Assembly: GCA_027576995.1 (NCBI GenBank)
Contig: JANBQC010000657.1
Coordinates: 1 to 14,870 of the forward strand
Direction: 5' to 3'
Length of the DNA: 14,870 bases
Source of the DNA: Dimargaris cristalligena
Lineage: Eukaryota; Kickxellomycota; Dimargaritomycetes; Dimargaritales; Dimargaritaceae
Positions 1 through 9,423 of the stretch are shown here, one piece after another. How positions within the stretch are numbered: position 1 is the stretch's first letter; every line of letters starts with the position of its first letter. The notes under the pieces are model-generated. The model worked only from the letters and a program-made list of their open reading frames with translations. It did no database searches and had not been told where the DNA came from. The translations under genes and the position numbers were made by a program.

Positions 1-771
1 GTGTATGAAGAATATGACGATGCTGTGAACAATAACTTGTGTTTCCCAGTAATTAATGTTATATACACGCATTACCAATATAGCTGGGATGTGCTGAACT
101 AAATATTCGACTGCCTAGAGACGCAATCAATCTGTTTTTCGACTCATTAACTCTTCCCTCATTCCTATCACTGCCTAGCTACAGTCGATAAGCCTCTATT
201 AGTTAGTTGACCAACCTACCAACATTGCGATCTTTTTACGGAAGCCTTTTCGCAATCCAATTACTTTATGGTGTCGCAGGTTTAGTAAGGAGGTGCCTCT
301 TATATGTATATGGTGGCATCAAAGGCCTCTTGGGAGTATACTTGTGGATAGTATAGGTGTACATGTATTTCCTATGGTGTTTATTCTTGGCCAAGTGGCA
401 AGGAGTTTACCCCCCCCCCCCCCAATAATACGGCGACCAGCCCTCATTCTACTAATACACACTTATTTAGGACACCGCCTAGGTAGGTGTGCCGTTTTCT
501 GAAACCTTTTTTATTGATTTATTATTATGAAGGTCGATTTTATTACTCAACTTAGCTGGTTGAAATTGCTTTATATTGTAGTGTACTATACTAATATTAA
601 TAATAGCTATTATCTGGACTAGAATCTCTCCTATATTTAAGGAACCACTGTGAATTCAACGCATTGATATAATTAATAGTAAAAGCTTTCTGCTTTTTCC
701 CGATACCCGACCAACTTTTTCCTCGGTTCCAGTTGACGACGACTCTATCTACCCACCTCTAGCGGCTTGCC
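1..771. other. Intergenic, no gene seen
   Basis: This AT-rich stretch has stops in all frames, and the longest open frame (293-502, +) has neither convincing codon use nor a recognisable motif. It contains a run of 14 C at 410-423. No tRNA-like T-loop, known repeat or exon was found by reading. It may include the 3' flank of a gene lying outside the window. Confidence 0.6.
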
Positions 772-941
772 GGTTGAATCAGTTACTCATGAGTGAATTG
801 CTTGGACTATTACCCTTTCCGTTTCCTTACCCTTTTTTACCCTTGTCCATTTTCACATTTGTAGCATCTTTTGGGCTTTGTTGTGCATTCCCTTTTATTC
901 ACCTTGGCCTAGTTATTAACCATGCTACGTTCCAACCGAAC

Positions 942-1021
942 TATAAACTAATTTACACTCCTGGTTGTCACTATTTCGCAAGAGAACTCCCTTTTCCCCT
1001 ACCCAATCAGTTTCAACCAAT
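942..1021 (+). promoter_or_regulatory. Probable promoter of the MPN-domain gene (TATA-like site and two CCAAT boxes)
   Basis: A TATAAA motif lies at 942-947. Two CCAAT boxes lie at 1003-1007 and 1017-1021, 14 bases apart and 50-70 bases before the start codon at 1072. The surrounding 800-1071 is pyrimidine-rich, as is common upstream of fungal genes. The motifs are seen directly; their use is inferred. The CCAAT boxes are unusually close to the ATG, so transcription may start very near the coding region or use only part of this set. Confidence 0.4.
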
Positions 1022-1071
1022 CGTCCCTTTATTTTACCAACTTAAATTTCTGTCCCCCCACCGTTATCCCC

Positions 1072-3222
1072 ATGGCCACACCCGCTGGCCAGCGTGCTGC
1101 CGTCCCATCGCCCATGACCAACAGCACTCCTTCCAAGTCGACTCCAACTGCAGCCGATTGTCGCGTGGTGATAGACCAACCGGTGGTTCAGGCGCTTCTT
1201 CAACTGGTCCTTGGTGATGCCCATTACCCCATTCACGGCTATTTGGGTGGTCGCCGTTTGCAAGAACAGTCCACTACGGCGGCTCATACCACGGACTACT
1301 TGCATATTCAGTTATTTTTCCCCGGTCGGCGAGTTGTCGGAACCGGTCACCAGGGTTCAGCGTCCACCCCAGTGGAAGAAAGGGCCAAATCCGCTGACCT
1401 CTGGCCCGGGCAGGAAACCCCAATCAACGCCCAAGGTCTGGGAGACTGGGCCCATGCTGAAACGGAATTCGGCGCACCCCACGCCGAGTCGATGGAAGCG
1501 GCCCATCGGCACTTTGAATCCGTCGGTTTGGACTTGCTGGGTGCCTACCTAAATACAATAGGTCAGAGCCCTTATCCCCAAGATGGGGTGCCTCCGGCAA
1601 TCCATACTTTACCATCCCCTTCGGTAGGCGAGCAACTCCGGCGGTTGGCTGAAACTGGAAGGCCGACGATAACCGCCAAATGGATTTATTTGGTATTGGC
1701 CCCGCCCAGCTTCCCCGTACCCACGCCCGAATGTCCACCCGTACTCCGCAATTACGTTTCCCTGTACCATATCCTTCCAGAAGCTTTAAGCCCGGATTCC
1801 AATGGCGTTAATGGCGGTAGTAGAAGTGGGAATGGGAGTAGTGCTCCGTCTTTTTCACCCACGGAAGGTCCGTCAGCTGCGCCATCGCTCAGCAACCCCT
1901 TGATTACTCCGCCTTCAGCTTGTCCCAGCCTTCGGCCCATTCTGCATTTGGCCATTAACCCCCTTTCGCAGGTACCGCCTTCCGTATTTCGCCAATCCAA
2001 ACTAGCTCTTCTCACGGCTCTGGATGAGCTGAAACAGGCCTACGCGGAACGACAAACCGAAACATTGCCCGATAATCCCTCGACTTGTCTAGAATACAAT
2101 TCCAAGGCCTCCCGATTCCTATCGCACCTCTATGCATTTCTTTCGAGCGGTGGCGCTGAGGTAAGTCACCGGAGCTTCTTAAGCAGGGTTTATCCCGTAT
2201 ATCCTATCCCCCGCCTCTCCTCCAATGGCCCACCCCTGTTAAAACAGGTAGATCCGATTCTATTGATTGCTGGGCATTCAATTAATACCAGGAGTTCACT
2301 CATTACTACTTTTTCCGTACACCCACACCCACTTCATTTTTCATTTTTATTATAAGAGACACGGTGACCGAATGGATACTTACTTCGCATGGCTTTATTA
2401 TACTTGTTTACCTCATCCACCTCCTCTTTGAAAACCTCGACATGTCTCGGGAAACGCTACCAACTATACAATGGTAGCATATTCGCTGGATTGACCAAGA
2501 GTATACCCAGCTAGCGACCGCTAAACTTCATCTCAAATCGCAAATCGCCCAGCGGCTAGCCAAACTACGGGAAGCCTGGGAACACGAACTGAACGAAAAT
2601 CCCGTGAAAGGCACCGATCTGTCGCCAGTATCATCAGCACAGTCATTTACACGTTTTCTAAGTCAGGTAAGGCTGGTGGGCTGTCATTGGTATTATCCAG
2701 TTGTTGTTTTTTGTAAACAAGACTACTGCCAACCACTCTAGAGATATACCATGATAACCGATGGCAAATACATTACTCGGTTTATTTACGAACAGCATTC
2801 CCCCCATTGGATGCTTTCAACCCATACCCGGCTTATTTTGACCTAGTTTTAATATTGTCCACTATGATCTACTGCATGTATTATGCCCGTTTTTAATTAT
2901 TGATGGATAGGCACAACAGCAGCACGCTACCCCAACGGGCAATGCCAGGGGCTGTCCAGAAGCGCCGGGTCCTGAGGAACTAGACGAGCGGGTGTATTGG
3001 CTGGATCCTCTTCCAGCGATAACTTCAATGGCATCGCCCTACCCCCAAACCAAGGCCAACCAGTTAGAGAGCGACCGTCAAATATCAGGTCCTTCCCAGG
3101 TGGGGAGTTTTGATACCGTTGGGCCTACCTCTATATCGAATGACCCCGGGCCATTCTTACATTCCCCCGCTCAACTACAGAAACCCCGGTCTTCCAAGGA
3201 GACTGCCAAAGGAAGGGATTGA
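1072..3222 (+). CDS. MPN (JAMM-like) domain protein, MPND/MYSM1-like, probably catalytically inactive; three exons
   Basis: The exons are 1072-2160, 2478-2666 and 2911-3222, giving 529 residues with every junction in phase 0. Exon 1 holds an MPN fold at about residues 31-235. Its first helix and strand end in GYLGGR (56-61), the signature seen in MPND and MYSM1 (usually EVxGYLGGR). A later GAYLNTI (157-163) sits where active JAMM enzymes have GWYHSHP. Thus the catalytic Glu is Pro53 and the two zinc-binding His are Leu160 and Thr162, so isopeptidase activity is not expected. A Ser/Gly/Pro-rich insert (about 240-285) precedes a helical part. Exon 2 is helical and charged (364-426), possibly a coiled coil, and exon 3 is a polar low-complexity tail. 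In related families such pseudo-MPN proteins act as scaffolds or partners of an active MPN. That role here is inference. The start is the ATG in a good context (CCCCATGGC). BRCC36/Abraxas-type proteins are the main alternative. Confidence 0.72.
2161..2477 (+). other. Intron 1 of the MPN-domain gene
   Basis: The donor GTAAGT follows the codon GAG at 2158-2160. The acceptor TAG is at 2475-2477. Exon 2 then opens with cat att cgc tgg and reads 63 codons to the next donor. The phase is 0 on both sides. The exon frame is open into the intron until 2355, so an unspliced product would end early with a different tail. Confidence 0.65.
2667..2910 (+). other. Intron 2 of the MPN-domain gene
   Basis: The donor GTAAGG comes directly after a CAG codon (2664-2666). 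The acceptor is TAG at 2908-2910, behind a TTAATTATTGAT stretch that could hold the branch site. Exon 3 then reads 103 codons in phase 0 to TGA at 3220-3222. Confidence 0.62.
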
Positions 3223-4099
3223 TTGTCCAATACTTTACCTTCAGCATGTACCTATTAATATAACATTCCGTCAATTATATAAAGTTTTTATATTGCCTTC
3301 GTGGATAGTTAATAATGGGGTGGAAATAGGAAGATGACTGATCAAGCAATTCTTCGCGCTGGCTTACCACCCGCGGAACGACAGCCGAGTCCACAGTATT
3401 AACAGAATGTTGAAAAAAAAGCCATATAGTTTGCGATTCCCAGTATCAAGTATGAAGAAAGAAGGAATAAAGAGCAACTTGGAAAAAGCGAAGCGCTCCC
3501 CCAGCTGAATAGTGAAGAAGCTCACTTAATATTTGTGCGTCATCCTGGATAAACACCGCTTGACTATAGTATCCCCGTGAAGGAAGGATGGAGCTGGCTA
3601 ATCCCAGTGGGAGTATGACGTGTCAACTACACCTATGATCTAGCTCAAATGGGAGGGAGCGAAACCAGGAAACTAAGCCATGACGCAGTATAATTTATGA
3701 CGAGTGTCCCTTGTCTGATATCTACTCCGAAGCCAGGCATTAGAATGGTGTGAAATTGGGAATTGGGCACACTCTATGGCAGCTGAAAAAAAACATAAAT
3801 GATCAGCTGCTACGTTGATTTTCCTTCAAGTGTGACGAATGGGCAATGGCAATTGACAAAAGCACAAGATAACTAGGTCAGCGAACTATAGTGCAGAACC
3901 GGATAGGGACGGTATTAACAGGTCCACTATCTGATCATCTTTGTAGTATATTCTTTATAGTGGTGCCTCATTGTGACGGAAAAGCAGCCTGGACCAACGG
4001 CGAACTAGGCCCATTTTGGGGCGGAACGAAGTCCAGTGTATCCCCTAGTCCGGCTTGACCAGTATATTAGATAAGTTTGGGGGAGGCGCGGGTGGTTGG

Positions 4100-4126
4100 G
4101 GATGGGGATGAGGATGAGGATGAGGG
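4100..4126 (+). repeat. Short tandem GATGAG-type repeat
   Basis: Units of GATGAG and GATGGG repeat about four times. In the frame at 4077 they encode an acidic DEDEDE tract inside the pseudogene. Such tracts expand and contract easily, and this one lies in a stretch where the relic's reading frame changes. Confidence 0.6.
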
Positions 4127-4755
4127 GTTAGTGAGGGTTAAAGAGGGGTTTTTTTTGGTGTTTTTCACGGAAAGGTCGACGAGCCCAGCCAGTGGAGAAA
4201 GAGGTGGTTTGCAAGTATATACTGAATTGTTAGTTCTTATTTATGTGGAACGGGCTTGAAAAAAGGAAATCCTTGCAACAACTATGCCCATCCCGTATCG
4301 AATCATGGATATAAAAATAGGCTGATGGGAAGCCCGCCAAGGTCTTCGAGGTATCGCAAGTGGCCGATAAATCACCGGCGGATGACTTTTATGGGTGATA
4401 AGCCAACCAGCAGCAGCTGATTACCATTCGGTTTGACAAGCCCCGAGACCTGCCCTCCTCACCTTCCACTAGCCTTGCTCGGCCAATAGACCGGGGGGAT
4501 GCTTGCTATTCCAAAGGCTAGGTTTCGGAGGATTCTTATTCGTTTGACCGGGGATTGGCTGAAACGTAGAGGCATACAGGTTTAGAGATACTGGGAGGGG
4601 CTCTACCCCATTGGCCCCCTTCAGCCAATCCATTATATTCTATTAGCTCTGTGTTCCCCACCACCTCACACCATCAGCTGAGTACATCTTGTAAAATTAA
4701 TCTCTGGAATACGGGGTCTAGAGTCGCACATTACAATAGGGGAAATACTAAAATG

Positions 4756-4819
4756 GTAAGTGATGGCTTAGGAAGCATTGGCCAATTTCAAGTAAAACTA
4801 AAATATTATTAAAAAGTAG
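4756..4819 (+). other. Possible fossil intron inside the POP1-like pseudogene
   Basis: A consensus donor GTAAGT follows an ATG codon (4753-4755). A TAG acceptor at 4817-4819 precedes renewed coding-like text in a different frame (tac gca gtg gag, from 4821). The 64-base span is much shorter than the introns of the two intact spliced genes here. Joining leaves one extra base, so the junction no longer preserves frame, as expected in a dead gene. A plain frameshift is an equally simple reading. Confidence 0.3.
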
Positions 4820-5090
4820 ATACGCAGTGGAGTTCCACTTTAATGACCATTGACGTTTAGACTATAATGCGATTAAACAACAATGTCCGATAAAACCGGG
4901 TAGCAACCCCCCCCTGGGAACCTACCCGTCGCATACGAATGTGCTAATTGATGGTGTGTTATCCGACTGTTTGTGCTTAATTATTAACAATAGAGGGAAA
5001 GCCGCTGTGCTGCTAGGCGGATCAATGCGGAACAGTTTGGTATTAGCAGATTCGCTTTGGTTTTCCATTGCCTTTTACCTATCGGGGATG

Positions 5091-6385
5091 TGAGTGTGGG
5101 TATGTAGCTTTTGTGTATGGTGTTTTGCCTAGTTGGAGTGTTCTCTGGTGCTAATAGGATACCCCTCCCCCTCCATTCAGGCAAGTCTGCCGGAATTCGC
5201 CCCAGCCTTATTCTAATACCAGTACATTGGACGGGGGGGGGTCAAATGTCAGAAAAAAAAGGGCAACTCATTATGCGCGTATAGTCCCATAACGCAATTT
5301 ACATGCACTGATATATTTCTGGTAGAATTGGAGGGCGGAAACCCATCACCCAGATAGTGTAGCCTTGAATGGGGGCGGGGTATCCCTGGTCAGTGATGGG
5401 CGGGCGATAAAGCTATACGTCGTCCCGGAACTCGAATGAGGTCACGAATGACAGCGAAAAGGAGGTGGCTGTAGCGAAAAGAAATCCCCGATATAAGCAC
5501 ACTTTATGCGCCAATGACGAAGGATTGGAGGAAAGATGCCGGAGAGGAAGGGGGGCTGAACCACAGCCAATTCAACGCACGGTAATGCACTGTCCATATA
5601 GTGACATTTATCAGTGACGGCTTTCAAGATAATACCACAGATTGAGAGGGGGGCGGTGCCACTGGGGAGAACCTGTTCAGCGTCAGTAAGACTGTTTCGT
5701 TACATAAGTCGAATTGAAACTAGAAGGGGATGGGGAAAGGATGCTCCAACCTTGTCTTCAGCCCTCCCTGGTTGAATATCGTGTATAGCAGGGCAATCAT
5801 TCCCGATAGAAATGACGAACACGCGATAGCTGCCCATTGTAGACGTCGATTGTCATCTAGTGAGTGAAACAGACGGCTGCATGCCAGCCCTTGAGTGTTG
5901 CTGGGCACTCGCAGCTCTGTATTTGGTCTCGACTCTGGGCCATCTTCTGTTAGCCCGCTCGATGGTTCGCACCACCGCACTTCTCGCCCATACATGGGGG
6001 GTGGCTAACCGATTCAGGGTGGGCTGATCTAAAGTCATTAACGATTTCACTGGGTGTGTAGAGGGGCCCATGCGTTTGCAATGGTAGGGGGAGGGATGGT
6101 CGGATATTTAGGAGAACCAGCCCCTAAGACGGTTCGGATCCACTGATTGCAGTTCCTGGCTTGGCTTGGGACTAAAGCACATGCTTGGGAACGTGGAATA
6201 TCCTCCCCAGTAAATGCACTGAACCGGCGGGAAATTCGACACTGAGGCTATATAATACCCACACAGCAGAGATTTTGGGGATGAAATGCAGTGGTTGTCG
6301 TATGTGTATGTGTGTGTTTTTTCTATATTGTTGAGGATGTGGCGGTGATATTTGGGCAATGGGGCCCATCGCACACACAGTATCT
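5091..6385. other. Intergenic or heavily decayed sequence
   Basis: No intact gene is visible. Short open stretches occur on both strands, for example +5433-5612 with charged coding-like text, and -6071-5853. All are cut by stops, lack splice signals joining them, and show no known domain. A run of G at about 5234-5242 and several A runs are present. The + strand pieces could be further remnants related to the upstream pseudogene, but no motif links them. Confidence 0.5.
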
Positions 6386-6729
6386 GAGGTATCGGGCAGT
6401 ACCGCCGAGCGCGAGCGGTATATGAGGGTGGACCAGCCAACCATATGGTGGGTATTTTTTCATGCTGACAGTGACAATTATATTGTAGGGGAGAGGCACA
6501 GTGTGCGCTGGGAATATCCATCGATTCACTCTACCAATCAGTACAACTTCAGGACCTAAAATATGGACTTGGAGGGTCGAGGTCAATCGTTATTGGTGGC
6601 AACAAAGGTTTGCAAGGGCGACGCAGGGGATAATCGTCGGGCTTAATGGGTTGTCCGGGTTGGCAACGGGGGAGTGCAGGTGCTGGGGCGGACTATTTCC
6701 GAGTTCCGGAAACGAGATGGTGGCGGGTA
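6386..6729 (+). pseudogene. Possible coding relic, beta-rich domain of uncertain family (Kre9/KNH-like pattern?)
   Basis: One + frame (the frame of 6359) reads coding-like text through TAA 6557 and TAA 6644 to a TAG at about 6728. The pattern is Pro, aromatic residues, YIVGERHSVRWEYP (about 6480-6520), then a GQSLLVATKVCKGDAG block, then WVVRVG and GRTISEFRKRD. An entry of VGxxxxVxWE followed by a strand, a loop and a WxVxV strand recalls the Ser/Thr-rich Kre9/KNH immunoglobulin-like domain of fungal cell-wall proteins. The resemblance is weak and from memory. No signal peptide or intact start is visible. It could also be a chance open frame. Confidence 0.28.
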
Positions 6730-7209
6730 GAAAAGCGAGAAATGAATTTAGAGAGAGAGAGAGAGAGAGAGAGGAAAAGAAAGAGGAAGAGAAAGAAAGA
6801 GAGTGTGTGGTGCCAATCGGCGGCCACTCCCAAAACCACTATAGTTCTCGGGCCGGTATGAGCCGCAGGGGAGTCGTTGTACTGCTGGCATGTATGCGTG
6901 GCTCGATGGGTCAACATCGTCCCGACTGACGGCCGACGAAAGCGGGTTTTTCTAATTACATACACGCATATACATACACATACTCTTTCTTTATAGTGGT
7001 GGGCGAGTGGGATCAGCCGCATTATATGAACGGCCCTGGCGATGCGGGGGGCTACTACGCATATAGAGAGAGATGAGTAGCATACCCCCCGTAACCGGCC
7101 ATTTGTCTGATTCGTCTTGTTCTACCATCCCCTGGGCTCGCTGTATGCTCTCGAATGTAGTCGCTATATGCACCATATTGCACTTGCTTTTCCTCCGGCT
7201 GTACATTTC
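6730..7209. other. Intergenic with GA and CA/TA simple sequence
   Basis: Apart from the GA tract and an alternating pyrimidine-purine stretch at about 6958-6985 (tacacgcatatacatac type), nothing recognisable is present. Open frames on the - strand here are the CT-repeat side of the microsatellite and are low-complexity. Confidence 0.55.
6751..6773 (+). repeat. (GA)n microsatellite
   Basis: About eleven uninterrupted GA units are followed by an impure GA-rich tail to about 6803. The sequence lies in non-coding DNA. Confidence 0.95.
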
Positions 7210-7224
7210 TATAAATATATAAAG
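7210..7224 (+). promoter_or_regulatory. TATA box, distal candidate promoter of the PH-domain gene
   Basis: A strong TATAAATATATAAAG element is followed within about 30 bases by GC-rich sequence and then by pyrimidine-rich DNA that continues for 2.2 kb to the PH gene. If used, it would give a very long spliced leader containing several short upstream frames. Confidence 0.4.
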
Positions 7225-7527
7225 GGAGCCCGGGCCTGGTGTGGAGCGGGTTCGCACTATTCATGTTATTCAGTTAGCTGCTTATCGTTTTCAATCGCCG
7301 TATCCACCACACCCCAGGGCACCTTCTAGTCGCTCGGTCCCTTACTAAGAGCCCCCCGCCTACTTCCTTTAAGGGGGCGGTGATTCTGGGATCCTTGTTC
7401 CATTTCCGGACTCCGTTCCCGGCCTCCTCTCGACTACGCCCATCTATTATTAACCCAGCGGCTCGCCTGCCGTCCGTCGATTTCCTGCGACAAAGTTCCG
7501 GTAATTGGCACTCGAATTCCACCCTAG

Positions 7528-7643
7528 GTAAGCCCACTTTTACTCAACAAACGAGGGTGAAAGTGAGGGGTGTATGGTTAATCCTTTGCTCTCTTCCCCG
7601 CTGGGGTTGTGGAATTAATCTCCCTCCCTCTTTCTTCTTCTAG
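7528..7643 (+). other. Candidate leader intron
   Basis: The donor is AG|GTAAGC, a TTAAT branch-like site lies near 7615, a strong CT tract follows, and the acceptor is TTCTAG at 7638-7643, giving 116 bases. No coding frame with an ATG runs through it, so it is probably a 5'-UTR intron. Confidence 0.4.
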
Positions 7644-8425
7644 GCTACGGTCATCGCTGGTTGGTTCGTTGCCTCCCCTGGGTTCTTTTCGACTTTCCCA
7701 CCGCCCGCACAACGGGAGGATTTCTCTACTTTATTATACACCCCTTCCCTCACTCTAATTCTATCATCAGAAATCGCGCCTTTCCTTATAAACCCATTTC
7801 CATACGCGGCATCAACTCCAATTGCTCCGCATATCCAGAAAACTCTCCCCTCTCCCTTTCCTTCCTGCCTTCTTTCAGAGTTTCGCCAGTTTTGAAAAAT
7901 CACCGTATATGCGCGCGTTCTAAGCTCCTTACTCTATGCGCCTACACTGTGGAAGACTACTACCCCCTTCCTATAAAGTATTATTCTCCCTCTCTCTCTC
8001 TCTCTTTCCTCCTCCCCTTTCTTTTTCGTTTACCTTCGTTCTTTTTCTCACCCTTCCCTCCTCATACACCTTATTGTCCCACCTGGCCTTGGGCCTAGCT
8101 CTACTGTATTTTCCTATTGCTCTCCTCATCCTTAGCCATTCCCCAGGAACGACATACCGCTTGTGTCAGTTTAGGCTGTCCTGTTTTTAATATTATTTAC
8201 TTCCCCCTATACTTTATATTGTCGTGGGTGACCTACTTCACTTTTCAGTCCATCGCACCAGTCTGGACTTTATTCAGCGGCTTATATTCCTCCCGGCCCA
8301 GGTGCCACCTCGTTTTATTGTAGTCCAAGCCTGCGTACCACCTATTCCCCCCTCTCTGAATAGTATTATCTACACTATTACCTGGTTCGGGTCTTCTGAA
8401 GCACCACCGGTCCTCTTTGTTACTT

Positions 8426-9042
8426 GTAAGTCTTTTGACCACCTCTTTCTTGTTGAAGCCTCCCACTTCCTAGACCTTTACCCCCTGTTGCCACCGAACC
8501 TGACCTCGGCCCCTAGCCTATTCCCCTTGCCAGGAAACCCCTGGCTTCAGTTTTGACCCGCTTAGTTTTTTTACTCGACTTGAACCGCCTATATTATTCA
8601 CCCGGCACTTTCCTACGGTGTTCATGTGGCCTTGAGCCGGGCGCGTTGGTATAAATAATACCCCTCGGCGTGAATATACTGCACTATTTAGGTGTGTGTA
8701 TCTCTCTGTTTTGTTTGGTACCGTAGTCTATTTTTTCGGGGTTTGTCATTCGGGTCCGCCCACTTTACTTTCCTTATTTAGGGAATTTTTAGTGACCCTG
8801 GTTCTCTTCCCGTCCTTCTCCTCTATCTTATTCGCTTACTCACTTGGCAAACGCCCTCTCTTTTTTAGCAACGCCCTATTCGCTCTTTTCCTCACAACCT
8901 ATATGGCCCCAGCCAAGCTATATGCCTCTCCCAGACCCGCTCACTGGCCTGGACCGCTGAACTAACCTTATATCTCATTATTCGTTTTCTACCATACCAT
9001 ACCACTCCCAACCTATTATCATCCACCTCTCTCTTTCTCTAG
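8426..9042 (+). other. Candidate second leader intron
   Basis: A GTAAGTC donor at 8426 could pair with the TCTCTAG acceptor ending at 9042, behind a CTCTCTCTTTCTCT tract. At 617 bases it is longer than the other introns here. It would remove the proximal TATA box at 8650, so the two would represent alternative transcript starts. Confidence 0.25.
8650..8657 (+). promoter_or_regulatory. TATA box, proximal candidate promoter of the PH-domain gene
   Basis: TATAAATA lies about 770 bases before the ATG. It is the nearest clear TATA motif to the PH gene on this strand and would give a shorter leader than the element at 7210. Confidence 0.35.
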
Positions 9043-9423
9043 GACTTCTTACAACACCATTATTATTAGTTACCCCGTGGTTTCTTCTTACTCGCAATCT
9101 TATTCTAAACAGCTCCAATAGCGAGCAATTTAGTAGTGTGCCTCCTCAACTTCACTTATAGCAATTGGCAGACCTTTGTTCGCTCTCTAGTGGGCGCCGC
9201 CGACTTTTCTTTCCAATATTTTCACCGGGGCTGAGCTGCAGCACTTTCCACACTCTTTCTTTCTCTTTCTCACTCACGCTTGCCTCTTCCTCTTGTGTGC
9301 ACTTTTGCTTCTCCATTCTACTGCGTTGACTCGACTATCTACCCGTTTCCAGACGGGCTCTTTCATAGCACCTCCTTCTTCTCGGTGTATTGCTCACCAC
9401 CCCCAATTGCCTCACATTTCGTC

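Larger units (their letters stand above)
3334..5090 (+). pseudogene. Decayed gene resembling the C-terminal half of POP1 (RNase P/MRP subunit)
   Basis: The frame starting at ATG 3334 reads as protein-like text broken by TAA 3400, TAG 3427, TAA 3550, TGA 3616, TAA 3691, TGA 3751 and TGA 3784. It continues in shifted frames. In order, the pieces fit the POP1 C-terminal layout: a charged YEERR stretch (about 3460); a POPLD-like block, IFVRHPG, then GW-x-WLIPVG (3586-3612), then GGSE (3652-3663); SPVYPLVRLDQYIR (4030-4071) where POP1 has its RPxYVKLG...PW motif; an acidic DEDEDE tract (about 4100-4125); LLVLIYVERA...IPYRI (about 4227-4304), like the POP1 strand before a GxP turn; and NVLIDGVLSD with GKAAVLL (4938-5020), like LIGFVTxG. 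The N-terminal POP1 domain is absent because the intact MPN gene lies just upstream. POP1 is normally essential, so a working copy should lie elsewhere. That the text is a coding relic is seen directly; the POP1 identity comes from motif memory without alignment. Confidence 0.5.
7225..9423 (+). other. Pyrimidine-rich upstream region and probable 5' leader of the PH-domain gene
   Basis: The + strand is dominated by C and T, including (TC)n at 7991-8005. This lowers stop frequency and creates several open frames of 70-145 codons. They lack Met starts in useful places, are Leu/Ser/Pro/Phe-rich and match no known domain. Two intron-like pairs are visible: GTAAGC 7528 to TAG 7643, and GTAAGT 8426 to TAG 9042. 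ATG-led short frames at about 7908 and 7936 would be upstream ORFs if the distal promoter is used. I read the region as promoter plus leader. A rapidly evolving protein gene cannot be excluded. Confidence 0.45.

Noticed and set aside
774..1217. 147-codon + frame overlapping the start of the MPN gene
   Set aside because: It uses another frame across the promoter and first exon, begins without ATG, and is an ordinary shadow of pyrimidine-rich DNA.
3334..5090. Intact gene with reassigned stop codons
   Set aside because: TAA, TAG and TGA all interrupt the frame and the frame itself shifts several times, whereas the neighbouring genes use TGA, TAG and TAA normally as stops.
5720..6071. Two overlapping - strand frames, one with a hydrophobic stretch (about 5765-5840)
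   Set aside because: No domain, no ATG or splice context joining them to a larger gene, and the + strand is equally open here. Not separable from chance.
6120..6145. GGTTCGGATCC resembling a tRNA T-loop
   Set aside because: The flanking bases do not form the T-stem and no D-arm, anticodon arm or acceptor stem could be placed.
6108..6521. 137-codon open frame on the - strand
   Set aside because: It opposes a better coding-like + frame, has no recognisable motif, no supporting promoter, and a composition (Cys/His/Tyr/Pro scattered) typical of a chance frame.
6693..7022. 109-codon - strand frame with an Leu/Ser/Phe tail
   Set aside because: Its tail is simply the reverse complement of the GA microsatellite.
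7661..8098. 145-codon + frame, Phe/Leu/Ser/Pro-rich and partly hydrophobic
   Set aside because: It lies in strongly CT-rich DNA where stops are rare, starts without ATG, ends in a TC-repeat-coded SLSLS stretch, and has no family resemblance. Kept as part of the leader region.
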